Source: Granulosicoccaceae sp. 1_MG-2023 (GTDB taxonomy: Bacteria > Pseudomonadota > Gammaproteobacteria > Granulosicoccales > Granulosicoccaceae). From it: a stretch of DNA of 64,000 bases. Under the pieces are notes generated by a model that saw only the letters and a list, made by a program, of their open reading frames with translations, ran no database searches and was not told where the DNA came from. The translations under genes and the position numbers were made by a program. Positions 45,169 through 56,911 of the stretch are shown here, piece by piece. The DNA is taken from positions 62,001 through 126,000 of the forward strand of contig JAUOPI010000010.1 in the NCBI GenBank assembly GCA_030546905.1, in the 5' to 3' direction. Each line of letters opens with the position of its first letter. Position 1 is the first letter of the stretch.

Positions 45169-48100
45169 ATGCCAAAAAGAAGTGACATCAAAAGCATTCT
45201 GATCATCGGTGCCGGCCCGATTGTAATCGGCCAGGCCTGTGAGTTTGACTACTCCGGTGCTCAGGCTTGTAAGGCGCTGCGTGAAGAGGGTTACCGGGTC
45301 ATTCTGGTGAACTCCAACCCGGCCACGATCATGACCGATCCGGCCACCGCGGACGCCATCTATATTGAGCCGATCGAGTGGCGTTTTGTCGCCGAGATCA
45401 TCGCGCGTGAGAAGCCCGATGCACTGCTGCCGACCATGGGCGGGCAGACGGCACTGAACTGCGCGCTCGATCTGGAACGCGAAGGTGTCCTCAAAGCGCA
45501 TGGTGTGCAGATGATCGGCGCCAGTCGCGAAGCCATCGATATGGCCGAGGATCGCGACAAGTTCCGCAAAGCCATGACTGAGATCGGCCTGGATACGCCG
45601 AGCGCTTTTGTTGCGCACAGCATGGAAGAGGCCTGGCAGGGTCAGGCGCAGATCGGTTATCCGTGCATTATCCGTCCGTCTTTTACCATGGGCGGCAGCG
45701 GTGGCGGGATTGCCTACAACAAAGAAGAGTTCGACGAGATCTGCCGGCGCGGGCTGGAGATGTCGCCGACCACCGAGATTCTGCTTGAAGAATCCGTGCT
45801 GGGCTGGAAAGAATACGAGATGGAAGTGGTCCGCGACCGTGCGGATAACTGCATCATCGTCTGCTCCATCGAAAACCTCGATCCGATGGGTGTGCACACC
45901 GGGGATTCCATCACCGTCGCACCGGCCCAGACCCTGACCGACAAAGAATATCAGATCATGCGTAACGCCTCGCTGGCGGTACTGCGCAAGATCGGTGTTG
46001 AGACCGGCGGTTCCAACGTGCAGTTCGCGATCAACCCGGCCGACGGCCGGATGATCATTATCGAGATGAACCCGCGGGTCTCGCGTTCCTCGGCGCTGGC
46101 CTCCAAAGCCACCGGTTTTCCGATTGCCAAGGTCGCGGCCAAGCTGGCGGTCGGCTACACGCTCGACGAGTTGCGCAACGAAATCACCGGCGGTGCCACC
46201 CCGGCTTCGTTTGAGCCGTCGATCGATTACGTGGTCACCAAGATTCCGCGTTTTACCTTCGAGAAATTCCCGCAGGCTGATGCACGTCTGACAACCCAGA
46301 TGAAGTCGGTCGGTGAGGCCATGGCGATCGGCCGCACCCAGCAGGAGTCACTGCAGAAGGCGATCCGCAGTCTGGAAGTGGGCTTTGACGGTTTTAACGA
46401 AGTCTTGCCGAAAAACATCAGCGACGACGAGGCGCGCAGCATTATCCGCCGTGAGTTGCGTGAACCGCGTGACTGTCGTCTGTGGTATGTGGCAGAAGCC
46501 TTCCGCAACGGTTTTGACGTGGAAGATGTGCACAGCCTGACGCGGATCGACCGCTGGTTCCTGGTGCAGATCGAAGACCTGATCCTGACCGAGAATGCGC
46601 TGCGCGGACGGCGTATTGAAGATGTCAGTGCCGAAGAGCTGTACGGCCTCAAGCGCAAAGGCTTTTCCGATGCGCGTCTGGCGCGCCTGCTCGGTTGCCG
46701 CGAAGGTGCTGTACGCGCTGCGCGTCACGGCAAGAATATCCGCCCGGTTTACAAGCGTGTGGATACCTGTGCGGCCGAATTTGCCAGCTCCACGGCATAC
46801 CTGTACTCGACCTACGACGAAGAATGCGAAGCCGATGTCTCACAGCGCGACAAGATTGTGGTGCTTGGCGGCGGCCCGAACCGTATCGGTCAGGGTATTG
46901 AGTTTGATTACTGCTGCGTGCATGCGGCGCTGGCCATGCGTGACGATGGGTACGAGACCATTATGGTCAACTGTAACCCTGAGACCGTGTCCACCGACTA
47001 CGACACCTCGGACCGGCTGTATTTCGAGCCACTGACTCTGGAAGATGTGCTGGAGATTCTGCATATCGAAAACCCCAAAGGGGTGATTGTGCAGTACGGC
47101 GGACAAACGCCGCTGAAGCTCTCGCGCGCACTTGAAGCGGCCGGCGCACCGATTATCGGGACCTCGCCTGACTCGATCGACCTGGCTGAAGACCGCGAGC
47201 GTTTTCAGCAGATGATCGATGGTCTGGGTCTGCGTCAGCCGCCCAACCGCACCGCGCGTGAGCCGGAAGAGGCTGTGCGTCTGGCCGAAGAAATCGGTTA
47301 TCCGCTGGTTGTGCGGCCGTCGTATGTGCTCGGTGGCCGGGCCATGGAAATCGTCTATAACGAGGCGGATCTGCGTCGTTATATGAATGAGGCCGTGCAG
47401 GTTTCCAACGACAGTCCGGTATTGCTCGACCGCTTCCTGAACGACGCGGTTGAGGTGGACGTGGATGCGATCTGTGACGGCAAAGACGTGCTGATCGGCG
47501 GCATTATGGAACATATCGAAGAGGCCGGCGTGCATTCCGGTGACTCGGCCTGTTCGCTGCCGCCGTATACGCTGTCCGACGAAGTACAGGACCAGTTGCG
47601 CGAGCAGGTCCGGCAGATGGCGCTGAAGCTCAAGGTGGTCGGTTTGATGAATACGCAGTTTGCGATTCAGAATAACGATATCTATATCCTTGAGGTTAAT
47701 CCGCGCGCATCCCGAACCGTACCGTTTGTTTCCAAAGCCACCGGTGTGCCGCTGGCCAAGGTGGCGGCCCGTGTCATGGCCGGTATTTCTCTGGCCGAGC
47801 AGGGTGTGACCGACGAGGTCAAACCCAATTACTACAGCGTTAAAGAGTCGGTCTTCCCGTTTGTGAAGTTCCCCGGCGTTGATCCGCTGCTGGGGCCGGA
47901 GATGAAGTCGACCGGTGAGGTGATGGGGGTCGGTCGGACCTTCGGCGAGGCATTCTATAAGAGTGCGCTTGGTGCCGGTACGCAGCTGCCCGATTCCGGG
48001 CTCGCCTTTATCAGTGTGCGCGAGCAGGATCGTGACGCAGCGGTGGGTGTTGCGCGTAAGCTGATGGCCAATGGCTTTTCGCTGGTGGCAACGCGTGGCA

Positions 48101-48393
48101 CGCAGAGTGCTTTGGCAGCGGCCGGACTGGAATGTCAGATTATCAACAAAATGCAGGAAGGTCGTCCGCACATTGTCGATATGATCAAGAACGATGAGAT
48201 CGATCTGATCGTCAACACAACGGAAGGCAAAAAAGCCATCGCCGACTCGTTTTACATCCGCCGTGAAGCCTTGCAGGGCAAGGTGGCGTATTCAACAACG
48301 ATTGCCGGCGCAGAGGCGATCTGCGCGGCTATGGAAGCGGCAGGTCCGCGGGCGATTTATAGTCTGCAGCAGATTCACGAGGAGCAGTCATGA
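45169..48393 (+). CDS. carB: carbamoyl-phosphate synthase large subunit
   Basis: CarB (1074 residues, E. coli 1073) has two homologous ATP-grasp halves. The first half makes carboxyphosphate and carbamate ([32 protein letters not shown]), the second phosphorylates carbamate ([34 protein letters not shown]), and a C-terminal MGS-like allosteric domain ends at YSLQQIHEE. All blocks are intact. The stop overlaps greA by 4 bp. Confidence 0.98.
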   Translation: MPKRSDIKSILIIGAGPIVIGQACEFDYSGAQACKALREEGYRVILVNSNPATIMTDPATADAIYIEPIEWRFVAEIIAREKPDALLPTMGGQTALNCALDLEREGVLKAHGVQMIGASREAIDMAEDRDKFRKAMTEIGLDTPSAFVAHSMEEAWQGQAQIGYPCIIRPSFTMGGSGGGIAYNKEEFDEICRRGLEMSPTTEILLEESVLGWKEYEMEVVRDRADNCIIVCSIENLDPMGVHTGDSITVAPAQTLTDKEYQIMRNASLAVLRKIGVETGGSNVQFAINPADGRMIIIEMNPRVSRSSALASKATGFPIAKVAAKLAVGYTLDELRNEITGGATPASFEPSIDYVVTKIPRFTFEKFPQADARLTTQMKSVGEAMAIGRTQQESLQKAIRSLEVGFDGFNEVLPKNISDDEARSIIRRELREPRDCRLWYVAEAFRNGFDVEDVHSLTRIDRWFLVQIEDLILTENALRGRRIEDVSAEELYGLKRKGFSDARLARLLGCREGAVRAARHGKNIRPVYKRVDTCAAEFASSTAYLYSTYDEECEADVSQRDKIVVLGGGPNRIGQGIEFDYCCVHAALAMRDDGYETIMVNCNPETVSTDYDTSDRLYFEPLTLEDVLEILHIENPKGVIVQYGGQTPLKLSRALEAAGAPIIGTSPDSIDLAEDRERFQQMIDGLGLRQPPNRTAREPEEAVRLAEEIGYPLVVRPSYVLGGRAMEIVYNEADLRRYMNEAVQVSNDSPVLLDRFLNDAVEVDVDAICDGKDVLIGGIMEHIEEAGVHSGDSACSLPPYTLSDEVQDQLREQVRQMALKLKVVGLMNTQFAIQNNDIYILEVNPRASRTVPFVSKATGVPLAKVAARVMAGISLAEQGVTDEVKPNYYSVKESVFPFVKFPGVDPLLGPEMKSTGEVMGVGRTFGEAFYKSALGAGTQLPDSGLAFISVREQDRDAAVGVARKLMANGFSLVATRGTQSALAAAGLECQIINKMQEGRPHIVDMIKNDEIDLIVNTTEGKKAIADSFYIRREALQGKVAYSTTIAGAEAICAAMEAAGPRAIYSLQQIHEEQS

Positions 48394-48866
48394 ACAAAGT
48401 CCCTTTGACGGCCGTCGGTGCCGAAAAGCTGAAAGCCGAGCTGACTGACCTGAAAACGGTTCAGCGCCCGAGAGTGATTCAGGCAATTGCCGATGCGCGC
48501 GAGCACGGCGATCTGAAGGAAAATGCCGAGTATCACGCGGCCCGTGAGCAGCAGAGCTTTATTGAGGGCCGTATTAAAGAAATCGAGTCCAAGCTGTCGA
48601 ACGCCCAGGTGATCGATGTGCGGGCCATGGAGCCGAGCAGCAAGGTTATCTTCGGTACGACCGTGGAGCTGCTTGACCTCAATACTGATGAGACCGTCGA
48701 GTACCAGATCGTCGGTGAGGACGAGGCTGATATCAAGCAAGGCAAGATCTCGGTAACCTCGCCGTTTGCGCGTGCCATGGTCGGCAAGGAAGAGGGCGAT
48801 GAGATCGTGGTTAATGCCCCCGGTGGCAGCAAAGAGTATGAGATCGTTGAGGTCAAATACATCTGA
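48390..48866 (+). CDS. greA: transcription elongation factor GreA
   Basis: GreA (158 residues, the standard length) rescues backtracked RNA polymerase by stimulating transcript cleavage. The N-terminal coiled coil carries the catalytic acidic tip ([19 protein letters not shown]), and the C-terminal FKBP-like domain ends [10 protein letters not shown]. Its ATG overlaps the carB stop (ATGA). carA-orf-carB-greA is the operon order described for Pseudomonas aeruginosa. A strong terminator follows. Confidence 0.98.
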   Translation: MNKVPLTAVGAEKLKAELTDLKTVQRPRVIQAIADAREHGDLKENAEYHAAREQQSFIEGRIKEIESKLSNAQVIDVRAMEPSSKVIFGTTVELLDLNTDETVEYQIVGEDEADIKQGKISVTSPFARAMVGKEEGDEIVVNAPGGSKEYEIVEVKYI

Positions 48867-48892
48867 GTTCAGCCGCTGCGCTGTAGCATGAT

Positions 48893-48924
48893 AAAAAACG
48901 CCGGCCGATGCCGGCGTTTTTTTT
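48893..48924 (+). terminator. intrinsic terminator after greA
   Basis: An 8-bp perfect stem (48898-48905 with 48910-48917) with A-tract before and eight T after; ends the carAB-greA operon. Confidence 0.96.
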
Positions 48925-48954
48925 GTCCGGCGCTTGGCTTGCTGGTAAGAGTGC

Positions 48955-48997
48955 TTGCAAAGAATTAGTATTTGCTTATATTAGTAAAGACTAATTC
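48955..48997 (+). promoter_or_regulatory. promoter with overlapping inverted-repeat operator
   Basis: TTGCAA (48955-48960), 16 bp, then TATATT (48977-48982) form a plausible sigma-70 promoter. An 8-bp perfect inverted repeat, GAATTAGT (48962-48969) and ACTAATTC (48990-48997), flanks the -10 element, and the half-site ATTAGTA also occurs directly repeated (48964-48970, 48980-48986). A repressor bound here would block the promoter. Confidence 0.65.
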
Positions 48998-49012
48998 ATT
49001 GGAGAGCAAAGT

Positions 49013-49231
49013 ATGAATCTGGATCGTGTGGTGCTGGCGTTCGGCGGGGCAGTGGTGCTGGTGAGCGTCTTGTTGGCCGTGTATGTCAATCTGAACTGGC
49101 TTTGGTTAACCGGTTTCGTCGGGCTGAATCTGTTGCAGGCGTCGTTTACGGGCTTTTGCCCGCTGGCCAGTATTCTGGCGAAATTCGGCGTTAGTGCCGG
49201 CAGCGCGTTTAACCCGGGCGCCAAGTCCTGA
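49013..49231 (+). CDS. DUF2892 (YgaP-like) membrane protein
   Basis: A 72-residue protein with two membrane helices: [20 protein letters not shown] and [21 protein letters not shown]. The [14 protein letters not shown] block is the hallmark of the DUF2892 / YgaP transmembrane domain, here without the rhodanese domain found in E. coli YgaP. Many relatives sit next to sulfide- or persulfide-response genes. GGAG precedes the ATG. A regulated promoter lies just upstream. Confidence 0.88.
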   Translation: MNLDRVVLAFGGAVVLVSVLLAVYVNLNWLWLTGFVGLNLLQASFTGFCPLASILAKFGVSAGSAFNPGAKS

Positions 49232-49250
49232 GTCAGGCGCGCTGAAGCGG

Positions 49251-49280
49251 AAAAGGCGTGGGCTGTGCCACGCCTTTTTT
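49251..49280. terminator. bidirectional terminator between DUF2892 gene and yhbY
   Basis: An 11-bp perfect stem (49251-49261 with 49268-49278) has A4 on one side and T6 on the other, so it can act on both strands. The yhbY stop codon overlaps the T-run. Confidence 0.93.
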
Positions 49281-49575
49281 ATCCGGCGAAGACGATTACC
49301 GGTTTTTTCTCATTGCGCAGGAACAGTACGGCGATATTGCCGATACGCTGAATGCAGGTCGCGCCGGTGTCGGCGGTGAGGCTGTCGATAATGTCATTTC
49401 GGTCATCGCGGTCGCCTACGTTAACCTTGATCTTGATCAGCTCATGGTGATCGAGTGCCAGTTTGACTTCATTGAGTACGTTTTCCGTGAGACCTTTCTG
49501 GCCGATCAGCACCACCGGTTTGCGCTGGTGTGCGAGGGATTTCAGGTGACGGATTTTATCTTTATCCAGTAACAT
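49279..49575 (-). CDS. yhbY: ribosome assembly RNA-binding protein YhbY (CRM domain)
   Basis: A 98-residue CRM-domain protein that binds pre-50S ribosomal RNA. The conserved LKSLAHQRKPVVLIGQKGLTENVLNEV and the GxxG-type GQKG loop are present, with RIGNIAVLFLRNEKKPVIVF at the end. Length is standard (97). It is divergent from rlmE, as in E. coli, where yhbY lies next to rrmJ-ftsH. Confidence 0.95.
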   Translation of the reverse strand: MLLDKDKIRHLKSLAHQRKPVVLIGQKGLTENVLNEVKLALDHHELIKIKVNVGDRDDRNDIIDSLTADTGATCIQRIGNIAVLFLRNEKKPVIVFAG

Positions 49576-49676
49576 CGCTTTTTCCGCGTTTTGGGGCAGT
49601 TGCCATCAGGGGCGCGATTATACGGGGTGTGTCGTCCCGGCGATACGTCTGATCGATCACAGCATGGATTTTTACT

Positions 49677-50297
49677 ATGGCGCGCAGCAAAAGTAGCAAC
49701 CGTTGGCTGCAGGAACATTTTAGTGATGACTTTGTTCAGCGTTCAAAGTCTGAACATTACCGTTCCCGGGCGGTCTACAAGTTAATTGAGCTCGATGAAA
49801 AAGATAATCTGCTCAGGCCGGGCCTGCGGATTCTGGAGCTCGGCGCAGCCCCCGGTGGCTGGACGCAGTATATCGCCGAGAAGCTCGACGGGCGCGGAAC
49901 AATTGTTGCGAGCGATATTCTGCCCATGGATACCTTTGCGGATATCCGCTTTGTACAGGGCGATTTCCGCGAGGACGCCGTGTTGCAACAGATCCTGTCT
50001 GAGTTGGGGGATGCAAAAGCAGACCTTGTTTTATCGGATATGGCACCTAACTTAACAGGGGTGGCTGCGACGGATCAGGCGCGCTCGATGTATCTGGCGG
50101 AACTCGCGCTCGATACCGCGCAACAAGTGCTCGATCAGCACGGTGTTTTTGTTACAAAGCTGTTTCAGGGAGAGGGTTTCCCGGCGTATATGGAACAGTT
50201 GAAAACGACGTTTCAGAAGGCTGTTATCCGAAAGCCGAAAGCGTCACGCGCGCGCAGCCGTGAGGTCTATGCGGTGGCGTCGGGACTGAGAATATAG
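49677..50297 (+). CDS. rlmE: 23S rRNA 2'-O-methyltransferase (U2552)
   Basis: RlmE/FtsJ (206 residues, E. coli 209) methylates U2552 in the A-loop of 23S rRNA using SAM. The catalytic K-D-K-E tetrad is visible: K35 in AVYKLIELDEK, Asp in LSDMAPNLTG, Lys in FVTKLFQGEGF, Glu in SREVYAVASG; the SAM motif is LELGAAPGGW. The Shine-Dalgarno is weak. It is 61 bp upstream of ftsH, a conserved pairing. Confidence 0.97.
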   Translation: MARSKSSNRWLQEHFSDDFVQRSKSEHYRSRAVYKLIELDEKDNLLRPGLRILELGAAPGGWTQYIAEKLDGRGTIVASDILPMDTFADIRFVQGDFREDAVLQQILSELGDAKADLVLSDMAPNLTGVAATDQARSMYLAELALDTAQQVLDQHGVFVTKLFQGEGFPAYMEQLKTTFQKAVIRKPKASRARSREVYAVASGLRI

Positions 50298-50358
50298 TAG
50301 TGTCATGCATAAGCCTGCCCTTTTTTCAAGAGGCGGGATTGAGGATTGAGGTAACACC

Positions 50359-52296
<1,938 letters not shown>

Positions 52297-52326
52297 ACGC
52301 CACGCCGCTGGCCGGTAATGTAAAGC

Positions 52327-52361
52327 AAAGCGACAGCAGGTAAACTGCTGTCGCTTTTTTT
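52327..52361 (+). terminator. intrinsic terminator between ftsH and folP
   Basis: A 13-bp perfect stem (52327-52339 with 52345-52357) with an overlapping run of seven T ends just 16 bp before the folP start, leaving no room for a downstream promoter. Confidence 0.95.
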
Positions 52362-52377
52362 ATGGGTGGGATTTGGA

Positions 52378-53220
52378 ATGGACAGATTTGCTGCCGGCCG
52401 TGCCATGCCGGCTTGTCGTGTTATGGGAATCGTCAATGTCACGCCGGATTCGTTCTCCGACGGCAGTCGCTTTCTGCAGCATGAGGATGCGCTGGCCCAC
52501 GCCCGGCGTCTGGTGGCTGAAGGTGCTGATTGGCTGGACGTGGGCGGTGAATCCACGCGCCCCGGCGCCGCGCCTGTGCCGCTGGATGAAGAATTGCGCC
52601 GTGTCATACCGCTTATCAGGGCGATCTGTGAAGATCCCGCTATAGCGGTGCCGGTTTCCGTGGATACCAGCAAGCCTGAGGTCATGCGCGCAGCAATTGA
52701 GGCTGGTGCGGCGATGATTAACGACATCAATGCCTTGCGTGAGCCCGGTGCGGTCGAGGTTTGCGCTGAGGCGGGGATTCCGGTCTGTCTTATGCATATG
52801 CAGGGGCAGCCGCGTACGATGCAGCAGTCGCCGGGTTACGGGGATGTGGTTACTGAGGTCAGTGCCTTCCTGCGCGAGCGGGTCGGGGTCTGCGAGGCGG
52901 CCGGTATTGCGCGCCACGATATTGTGATTGATCCGGGCTTTGGCTTCGGGAAAACCCCGGAGCACAATCTGGCCCTGCTTAAGCACCTTGGCGTTTTGGT
53001 CGATACCGGTTATCCGGTTCTTGCGGGATTATCCCGTAAATCATTGTTTCAAGCGGTGCTCGGCGCACCACTCGAAGAGCGGCTTACTGGTAGTGTTACG
53101 GCTGCATTGGTCGCGGCGCAGAAGGGGGCAGCCTTTGTGCGCGTACATGATGTTAAGGAGACCTGCGACGCGCTGCGCGTTTGGCAGGCCATAGAAAGTG
53201 AAGCTATAGCGGCGTTTTAA
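52378..53220 (+). CDS. folP: dihydropteroate synthase
   Basis: FolP (280 residues) joins p-aminobenzoate to dihydropterin pyrophosphate in folate synthesis and is the sulfonamide target. The signature [17 protein letters not shown] and the loop [11 protein letters not shown] (quoted to its key part) are intact, as are DINALREP and [20 protein letters not shown] at 52366 would add four residues; ATG 52378 is preferred. It is followed by glmM after 104 bp, the conserved ftsH-folP-glmM order. Confidence 0.96.
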   Translation: MDRFAAGRAMPACRVMGIVNVTPDSFSDGSRFLQHEDALAHARRLVAEGADWLDVGGESTRPGAAPVPLDEELRRVIPLIRAICEDPAIAVPVSVDTSKPEVMRAAIEAGAAMINDINALREPGAVEVCAEAGIPVCLMHMQGQPRTMQQSPGYGDVVTEVSAFLRERVGVCEAAGIARHDIVIDPGFGFGKTPEHNLALLKHLGVLVDTGYPVLAGLSRKSLFQAVLGAPLEERLTGSVTAALVAAQKGAAFVRVHDVKETCDALRVWQAIESEAIAAF

Positions 53221-53324
53221 GCGGCCGGGAGCAGGCTGCATCCGGCTCTAAGTCCGTGTCGGGCCGACAAAATTCGATTCTCTGCTATCTTCAATTCCAT
53301 TCAATCAGAATTATGGGGAAACCT

Positions 53325-54662
53325 ATGTCGAGAAAGTTTTTCGGCACCGACGGGGTACGCGGGCGTGTGGGCACCGAGCCCATGACCGCGCCTTCAGTGA
53401 TGAAACTGGGCTGGGCTGCGGGCAAGGTGCTTGCCAGTCAGGGCAATAGTGAGGTTTTGATCGGCAAGGATACGCGCATTTCCGGCTATCTGTTCGAATC
53501 GGCACTGGAGGCAGGGTTGTCCTCCGCCGGTATCGACAGTCGTATGCTCGGGCCCATGCCGACGCCTGCTGTTGCTTATCTCACGCGTACCTTCCGTGCG
53601 GCGGCCGGGATCGTTATCAGCGCTTCGCATAATCCGTACTTTGATAACGGGCTGAAATTCTTCTCCGGCGATGGTTCCAAGCTGCCTGACGATATTGAGC
53701 TCGAGATCGAGGCCATGATGGGTGAGCCCATGACCACGGTCGATTCCGCGGAGCTCGGTCGCGCCAGTCGCGTGAATGATGCGGCAGGGCGTTATATCGA
53801 ATTCTGTAAAAGCACCTACCCGAGTGGCAGTCGTCTTGGCGGCTTGAAAATCGTGGTCGATTCAGCCAACGGTGCGGCCTACGATATCGCGCGGCGTGTG
53901 TTTGAAGAGCTCGGCGCCGAAGTGATTGCTATCGGTAATGAGCCCAACGGCCTGAATATCAACAAGGATTGCGGTGCCACGGCGCCGGACAATCTGCGGG
54001 CCCACGTGTTGCTTGAGCGCGCCGATGTGGGCGTAGCCCTCGATGGTGACGGCGACCGTCTGATTATGGTGGATCACCGCGGCGACATTGTTGACGGCGA
54101 TGAAATCCTTTATGTGCTGGCTTGCGCGCGTAAGCAGACAGGTGAGCTCAACGGCGGCGTTATCGGAACGCTGATGAGTAATCTGGGGCTGGAGCACGCC
54201 CTGGCGGATATGGATATCGAATTTGCCCGCGCAGCGGTCGGTGACCGTTACGTGCTGGAAATGCTCAATGAGCGTGGTTGGGTACTTGGCGGTGAATCGT
54301 CCGGTCATATCATTTGTCTTGATCGCACCACGACGGGCGATGCAATTGTGGCTGCATTGCAGGTTCTGGCCTATATGCGCGAGAGTGACACAACCCTGTC
54401 GGCCTTGAAATCAGGCATGACCCGTTATCCGCAAATGCTGCTGAACGTGCCGATGAAAGCGCGCGTTAACCTGGATGAGAACCCTGCTGTACGTGATGCC
54501 GTGGGTAAGGCTGAGCAGGCGCTCGGTGATGCAGGGCGTGTATTGCTGCGCCCGTCCGGTACGGAACCGGTGGTGCGTGTAATGGTCGAAGGGCGCGTGG
54601 CCAACGATGTGGAGAAGATCTGCAACGAAGTGGCCAGTGCCGTGGGTATCGCCCTCGGTTAA
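53325..54662 (+). CDS. glmM: phosphoglucosamine mutase
   Basis: GlmM (445 residues, standard) converts glucosamine-6-phosphate to glucosamine-1-phosphate for UDP-GlcNAc. The active-site phosphoserine is S101 in [12 protein letters not shown], the metal loop is [11 protein letters not shown], and the C-terminal [15 protein letters not shown] binds phosphate. ATG 53325 with GGGGAA upstream is chosen over an in-frame upstream extension at 53256. Confidence 0.97.
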   Translation: MSRKFFGTDGVRGRVGTEPMTAPSVMKLGWAAGKVLASQGNSEVLIGKDTRISGYLFESALEAGLSSAGIDSRMLGPMPTPAVAYLTRTFRAAAGIVISASHNPYFDNGLKFFSGDGSKLPDDIELEIEAMMGEPMTTVDSAELGRASRVNDAAGRYIEFCKSTYPSGSRLGGLKIVVDSANGAAYDIARRVFEELGAEVIAIGNEPNGLNINKDCGATAPDNLRAHVLLERADVGVALDGDGDRLIMVDHRGDIVDGDEILYVLACARKQTGELNGGVIGTLMSNLGLEHALADMDIEFARAAVGDRYVLEMLNERGWVLGGESSGHIICLDRTTTGDAIVAALQVLAYMRESDTTLSALKSGMTRYPQMLLNVPMKARVNLDENPAVRDAVGKAEQALGDAGRVLLRPSGTEPVVRVMVEGRVANDVEKICNEVASAVGIALG

Positions 54663-54791
54663 GTTGTGCCGCGCTTGTATTAGGTAGGGCGGGGCAGTTT
54701 GACCCGCTTTTCTTCTTATCACTGTTGATTTGTCGCTGGTCGGGCGGTATGATGCGCGACTTTTCCGGCAACGGCAAAGGAGATGTCAGCA

Positions 54792-55553
54792 ATGAGAACC
54801 CCTATGGTCGCCGGGAACTGGAAGCTCAACGGTACGCGTGAAAGCGTGCGGGAATTGAGTCTTGCAGTCGCCGAAGGTGCGAAAGAATTTGCCGATGTGG
54901 ATGTGCTGGTTTGTCCGGTCTATGTTCACATCGGTGACGTTGCTGCCAATATTGAAGGCGGTGCCGTGCTCCTCGGAGCGCAGGATGTTGCCATGCAGGA
55001 CGAGGGCGCTTTTACCGGTGAGGTAAGCGCGCCGATGCTGGTTGAATACGGCTGCACTCACGTGATTGTCGGTCATTCCGAACGGCGTGCTTTGTTCGGT
55101 GACGATGACGCTACGGTCGCAGCCAAATTTATCGCCGCGCAGCGTGGCGGTCTCGTGCCGGTGTTGTGCGTCGGCGAAACGCTCGAAGAGCGCGAAGCGG
55201 GCGACACCGAAGCGGTTGTGGTGCGTCAGCTTAAAGCGGTGATCGATGCCGCCGGGGTGCAGGCGCTGAACAACGCGGTTGTCGCTTACGAGCCGGTCTG
55301 GGCAATAGGTACAGGTAAAACGGCCTCGCCCGAACAGGCGCAGGCGGTGCACCAGTCAGTCCGGCAAACCGTTGCCGGTATCGATGCCTCAGTGGCTCAG
55401 TCGCTGCGCGTTTTGTACGGCGGCAGTGTTAAGGCAGAAAATGCCCGGGAATTATTCGCTCAGGCGGATATCGATGGTGGTCTGATCGGCGGAGCTGCGC
55501 TCAAGTCCGATGAATTTTTGAAAATCTGCAGCGCAGCTGCCGGTTTGGAATAA
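54792..55553 (+). CDS. tpiA: triosephosphate isomerase
   Basis: TpiA (253 residues) interconverts dihydroxyacetone phosphate and glyceraldehyde-3-phosphate. Catalytic residues are K11 in VAGNWKLNG, His in [13 protein letters not shown], and Glu in [14 protein letters not shown]. An ATG at 54783 has the AAGGAG directly against it; at 54792 the spacing is nine bases, so that start is used. It is followed by secG after eight bases. Confidence 0.97.
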   Translation: MRTPMVAGNWKLNGTRESVRELSLAVAEGAKEFADVDVLVCPVYVHIGDVAANIEGGAVLLGAQDVAMQDEGAFTGEVSAPMLVEYGCTHVIVGHSERRALFGDDDATVAAKFIAAQRGGLVPVLCVGETLEEREAGDTEAVVVRQLKAVIDAAGVQALNNAVVAYEPVWAIGTGKTASPEQAQAVHQSVRQTVAGIDASVAQSLRVLYGGSVKAENARELFAQADIDGGLIGGAALKSDEFLKICSAAAGLE

Positions 55554-55561
55554 ATCCGATT

Positions 55562-55957
55562 ATGCAATCTATTGTACTCGTAGTTCATGTTGTTCTGTGC
55601 CTTGGCGTTATCGGCCTGGTGCTTATCCAGCATGGCAAGGGTGCTGATGCCGGAGCTGCTTTTGGCAGTGGCGCGTCTGCGACTGTTTTCGGTGCGCAGG
55701 GTGCAGCGTCTTTTCTGACGCGTGTCACGACCTACGCAGCACTTGCATTTTTCCTCACCAGTCTTGTATTATTCTACATGGCTGCTCATCGTGATACTTC
55801 CGGTGGAAGTGTTCTCGATAACGTCGAAGTGCCGGCTCTTGAGTCAGGTGTCGAAGACCAGGCCGCTCCGGCGGCAACCGATGCTGCTGATGTGCCTGCA
55901 GCGCCGGTAAGTGCAGATCAGAACTCCGATCTGCCGGCTGCGCCCAAAGCCGAATAA
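55562..55957 (+). CDS. secG: preprotein translocase subunit SecG
   Basis: SecG (131 residues, E. coli 110) is the small SecYEG subunit with two membrane helices (VVHVVLCLGVIGLVLIQ and ATYAALAFFLTSLVLFYM region) and the conserved QHGKGADAGAAFGSGASATVFG loop (quoted in part). The C-terminal tail is longer than usual and rich in Ala, Pro and Asp. The tRNA-Leu gene begins 15 bp after its stop. Confidence 0.95.
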   Translation: MQSIVLVVHVVLCLGVIGLVLIQHGKGADAGAAFGSGASATVFGAQGAASFLTRVTTYAALAFFLTSLVLFYMAAHRDTSGGSVLDNVEVPALESGVEDQAAPAATDAADVPAAPVSADQNSDLPAAPKAE

Positions 55958-55972
55958 ACAGGGTAGTTGCTT

Positions 55973-56057
55973 GCCGACGTGGTGGAATTGGTAGACACGC
56001 TATCTTGAGGGGGTAGTGACGAAAGTCGTCCCGGTTCGAGTCCGGGCGTCGGCACCA
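55973..56057 (+). tRNA. leuU: tRNA-Leu (GAG)
   Basis: A full cloverleaf is visible: acceptor GCCGACG (55973-55979) with CGTCGGC (56047-56053), discriminator A, CCA encoded (56055-56057), an anticodon loop CTTGAGG with anticodon GAG, and the long variable arm of class II tRNAs. It lies between secG and the initiator tRNA, the same place as E. coli leuU. Confidence 0.97.
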
Positions 56058-56164
56058 AAATTCGGAAGAAGCACTTTGCTTCTTCGATATATGGGGTAAA
56101 ACCCATAGCCAGATATACCAGATGGTGTTTTTCTGATTTATCTTTTTCGAATCATCGAAAAGAC

Positions 56165-56193
56165 TTGAAAAACGTTTCAAAACTATCTAGTAT
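56165..56193 (+). promoter_or_regulatory. putative promoter for the initiator tRNA
   Basis: TTGAAA (56165-56170), 17 bp, then TAGTAT (56188-56193); the -35 lies in a small inverted repeat (56165-56180). The spacer between the two tRNAs also holds a 9-bp hairpin (56065-56073 with 56077-56085). Confidence 0.4.
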
Positions 56194-56207
56194 ATGCGCT
56201 TGCCTGA

Positions 56208-56284
56208 TGCGGGGTGGAGCAGTCTGGCAGCTCGTCGGGCTCATAACCCGAAGGTCGCAGGTTCGAATCCTGCCCCCGCTACCA
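56208..56284 (+). tRNA. metY: initiator tRNA-fMet (CAU)
   Basis: The 77-nt cloverleaf has the three G:C pairs in the anticodon stem (GGGCTCATAACCC) that mark initiators, anticodon CAU, and an encoded CCA. The 1:72 position is unpaired, as in E. coli, but as U1-U72 (56208, 56280) rather than C1-A72. It precedes rimP-nusA-infB, the metY position in E. coli. Confidence 0.97.
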
Positions 56285-56297
56285 AAACATAAGTTCG

Positions 56298-56325
56298 AAA
56301 AGGCCCCTGTTTAGGGGCCTTTTTG
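56298..56325 (+). terminator. intrinsic terminator between metY and rimP
   Basis: An 11-bp perfect stem (56298-56308 with 56313-56323) and T-run; rimP starts 84 bp downstream with no obvious promoter between. Confidence 0.93.
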
Positions 56326-56408
56326 TTAGGTTTTTCAGCGTCGCAGCGGGACGCTTAGGCCTCCCCCTGTTAGTGAAGTTCTGAGGCGGTTTCGCCGGAC
56401 CGATAGCC

Positions 56409-56864
56409 ATGCAAAGAGCCACCGATAAAATATGGAACTGTGTTGAGCCGGTTGTTACCGGGCTTGGTTATGATTTTGTCGGTGCCGAATACGGTCAGGC
56501 CGAAGGCGGCACGACGCTGCGCGTCTATATCGACAAAGAAGGTGGTGTGTTGCTCGACGATTGCGCCACCGTCAGCCAGCAGCTGAGTGCCGTGCTGGAC
56601 GTCGAAGAGCCGATTCAGACTCAGTACTCGCTGGAGGTTTCGTCGCCGGGCGTGGACAGGCCGCTTTTCCGGCCGGCTGATTTCGCCCGTTTTGAAGGAC
56701 AGGAAATTCGTCTTCGCAGTTATCAGGCGATTATGGGAAGACGCAATTTCCGCGGTCCGATAAAAGCGGTGGAGGAGGAGCGGGTACTGCTCGAAGTTGA
56801 CGGTGAGGTTTACGAAATCCCGTTCAGTGCCGTCGAACAGGCACGCCTGATCCCTGCGTTCTGA
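56409..56864 (+). CDS. rimP: ribosome maturation factor RimP
   Basis: RimP (151 residues, E. coli 150) is needed for 30S subunit maturation. The N-terminal domain holds VVTGLGYDFVGAEYGQ and VYIDKEGGVLLDDCATVSQQ; the linker YSLEVSSPGVDRPLF is the best-conserved block and is intact, followed by the C-terminal Sm-like fold. The ribosome-binding site is weak. First protein gene of the nusA operon. Confidence 0.95.
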   Translation: MQRATDKIWNCVEPVVTGLGYDFVGAEYGQAEGGTTLRVYIDKEGGVLLDDCATVSQQLSAVLDVEEPIQTQYSLEVSSPGVDRPLFRPADFARFEGQEIRLRSYQAIMGRRNFRGPIKAVEEERVLLEVDGEVYEIPFSAVEQARLIPAF

Positions 56865-56911
56865 GTTAATGTCGTTACGGTCCACCGGCCGTTGAAGAGG
56901 CTTAATAGGTC

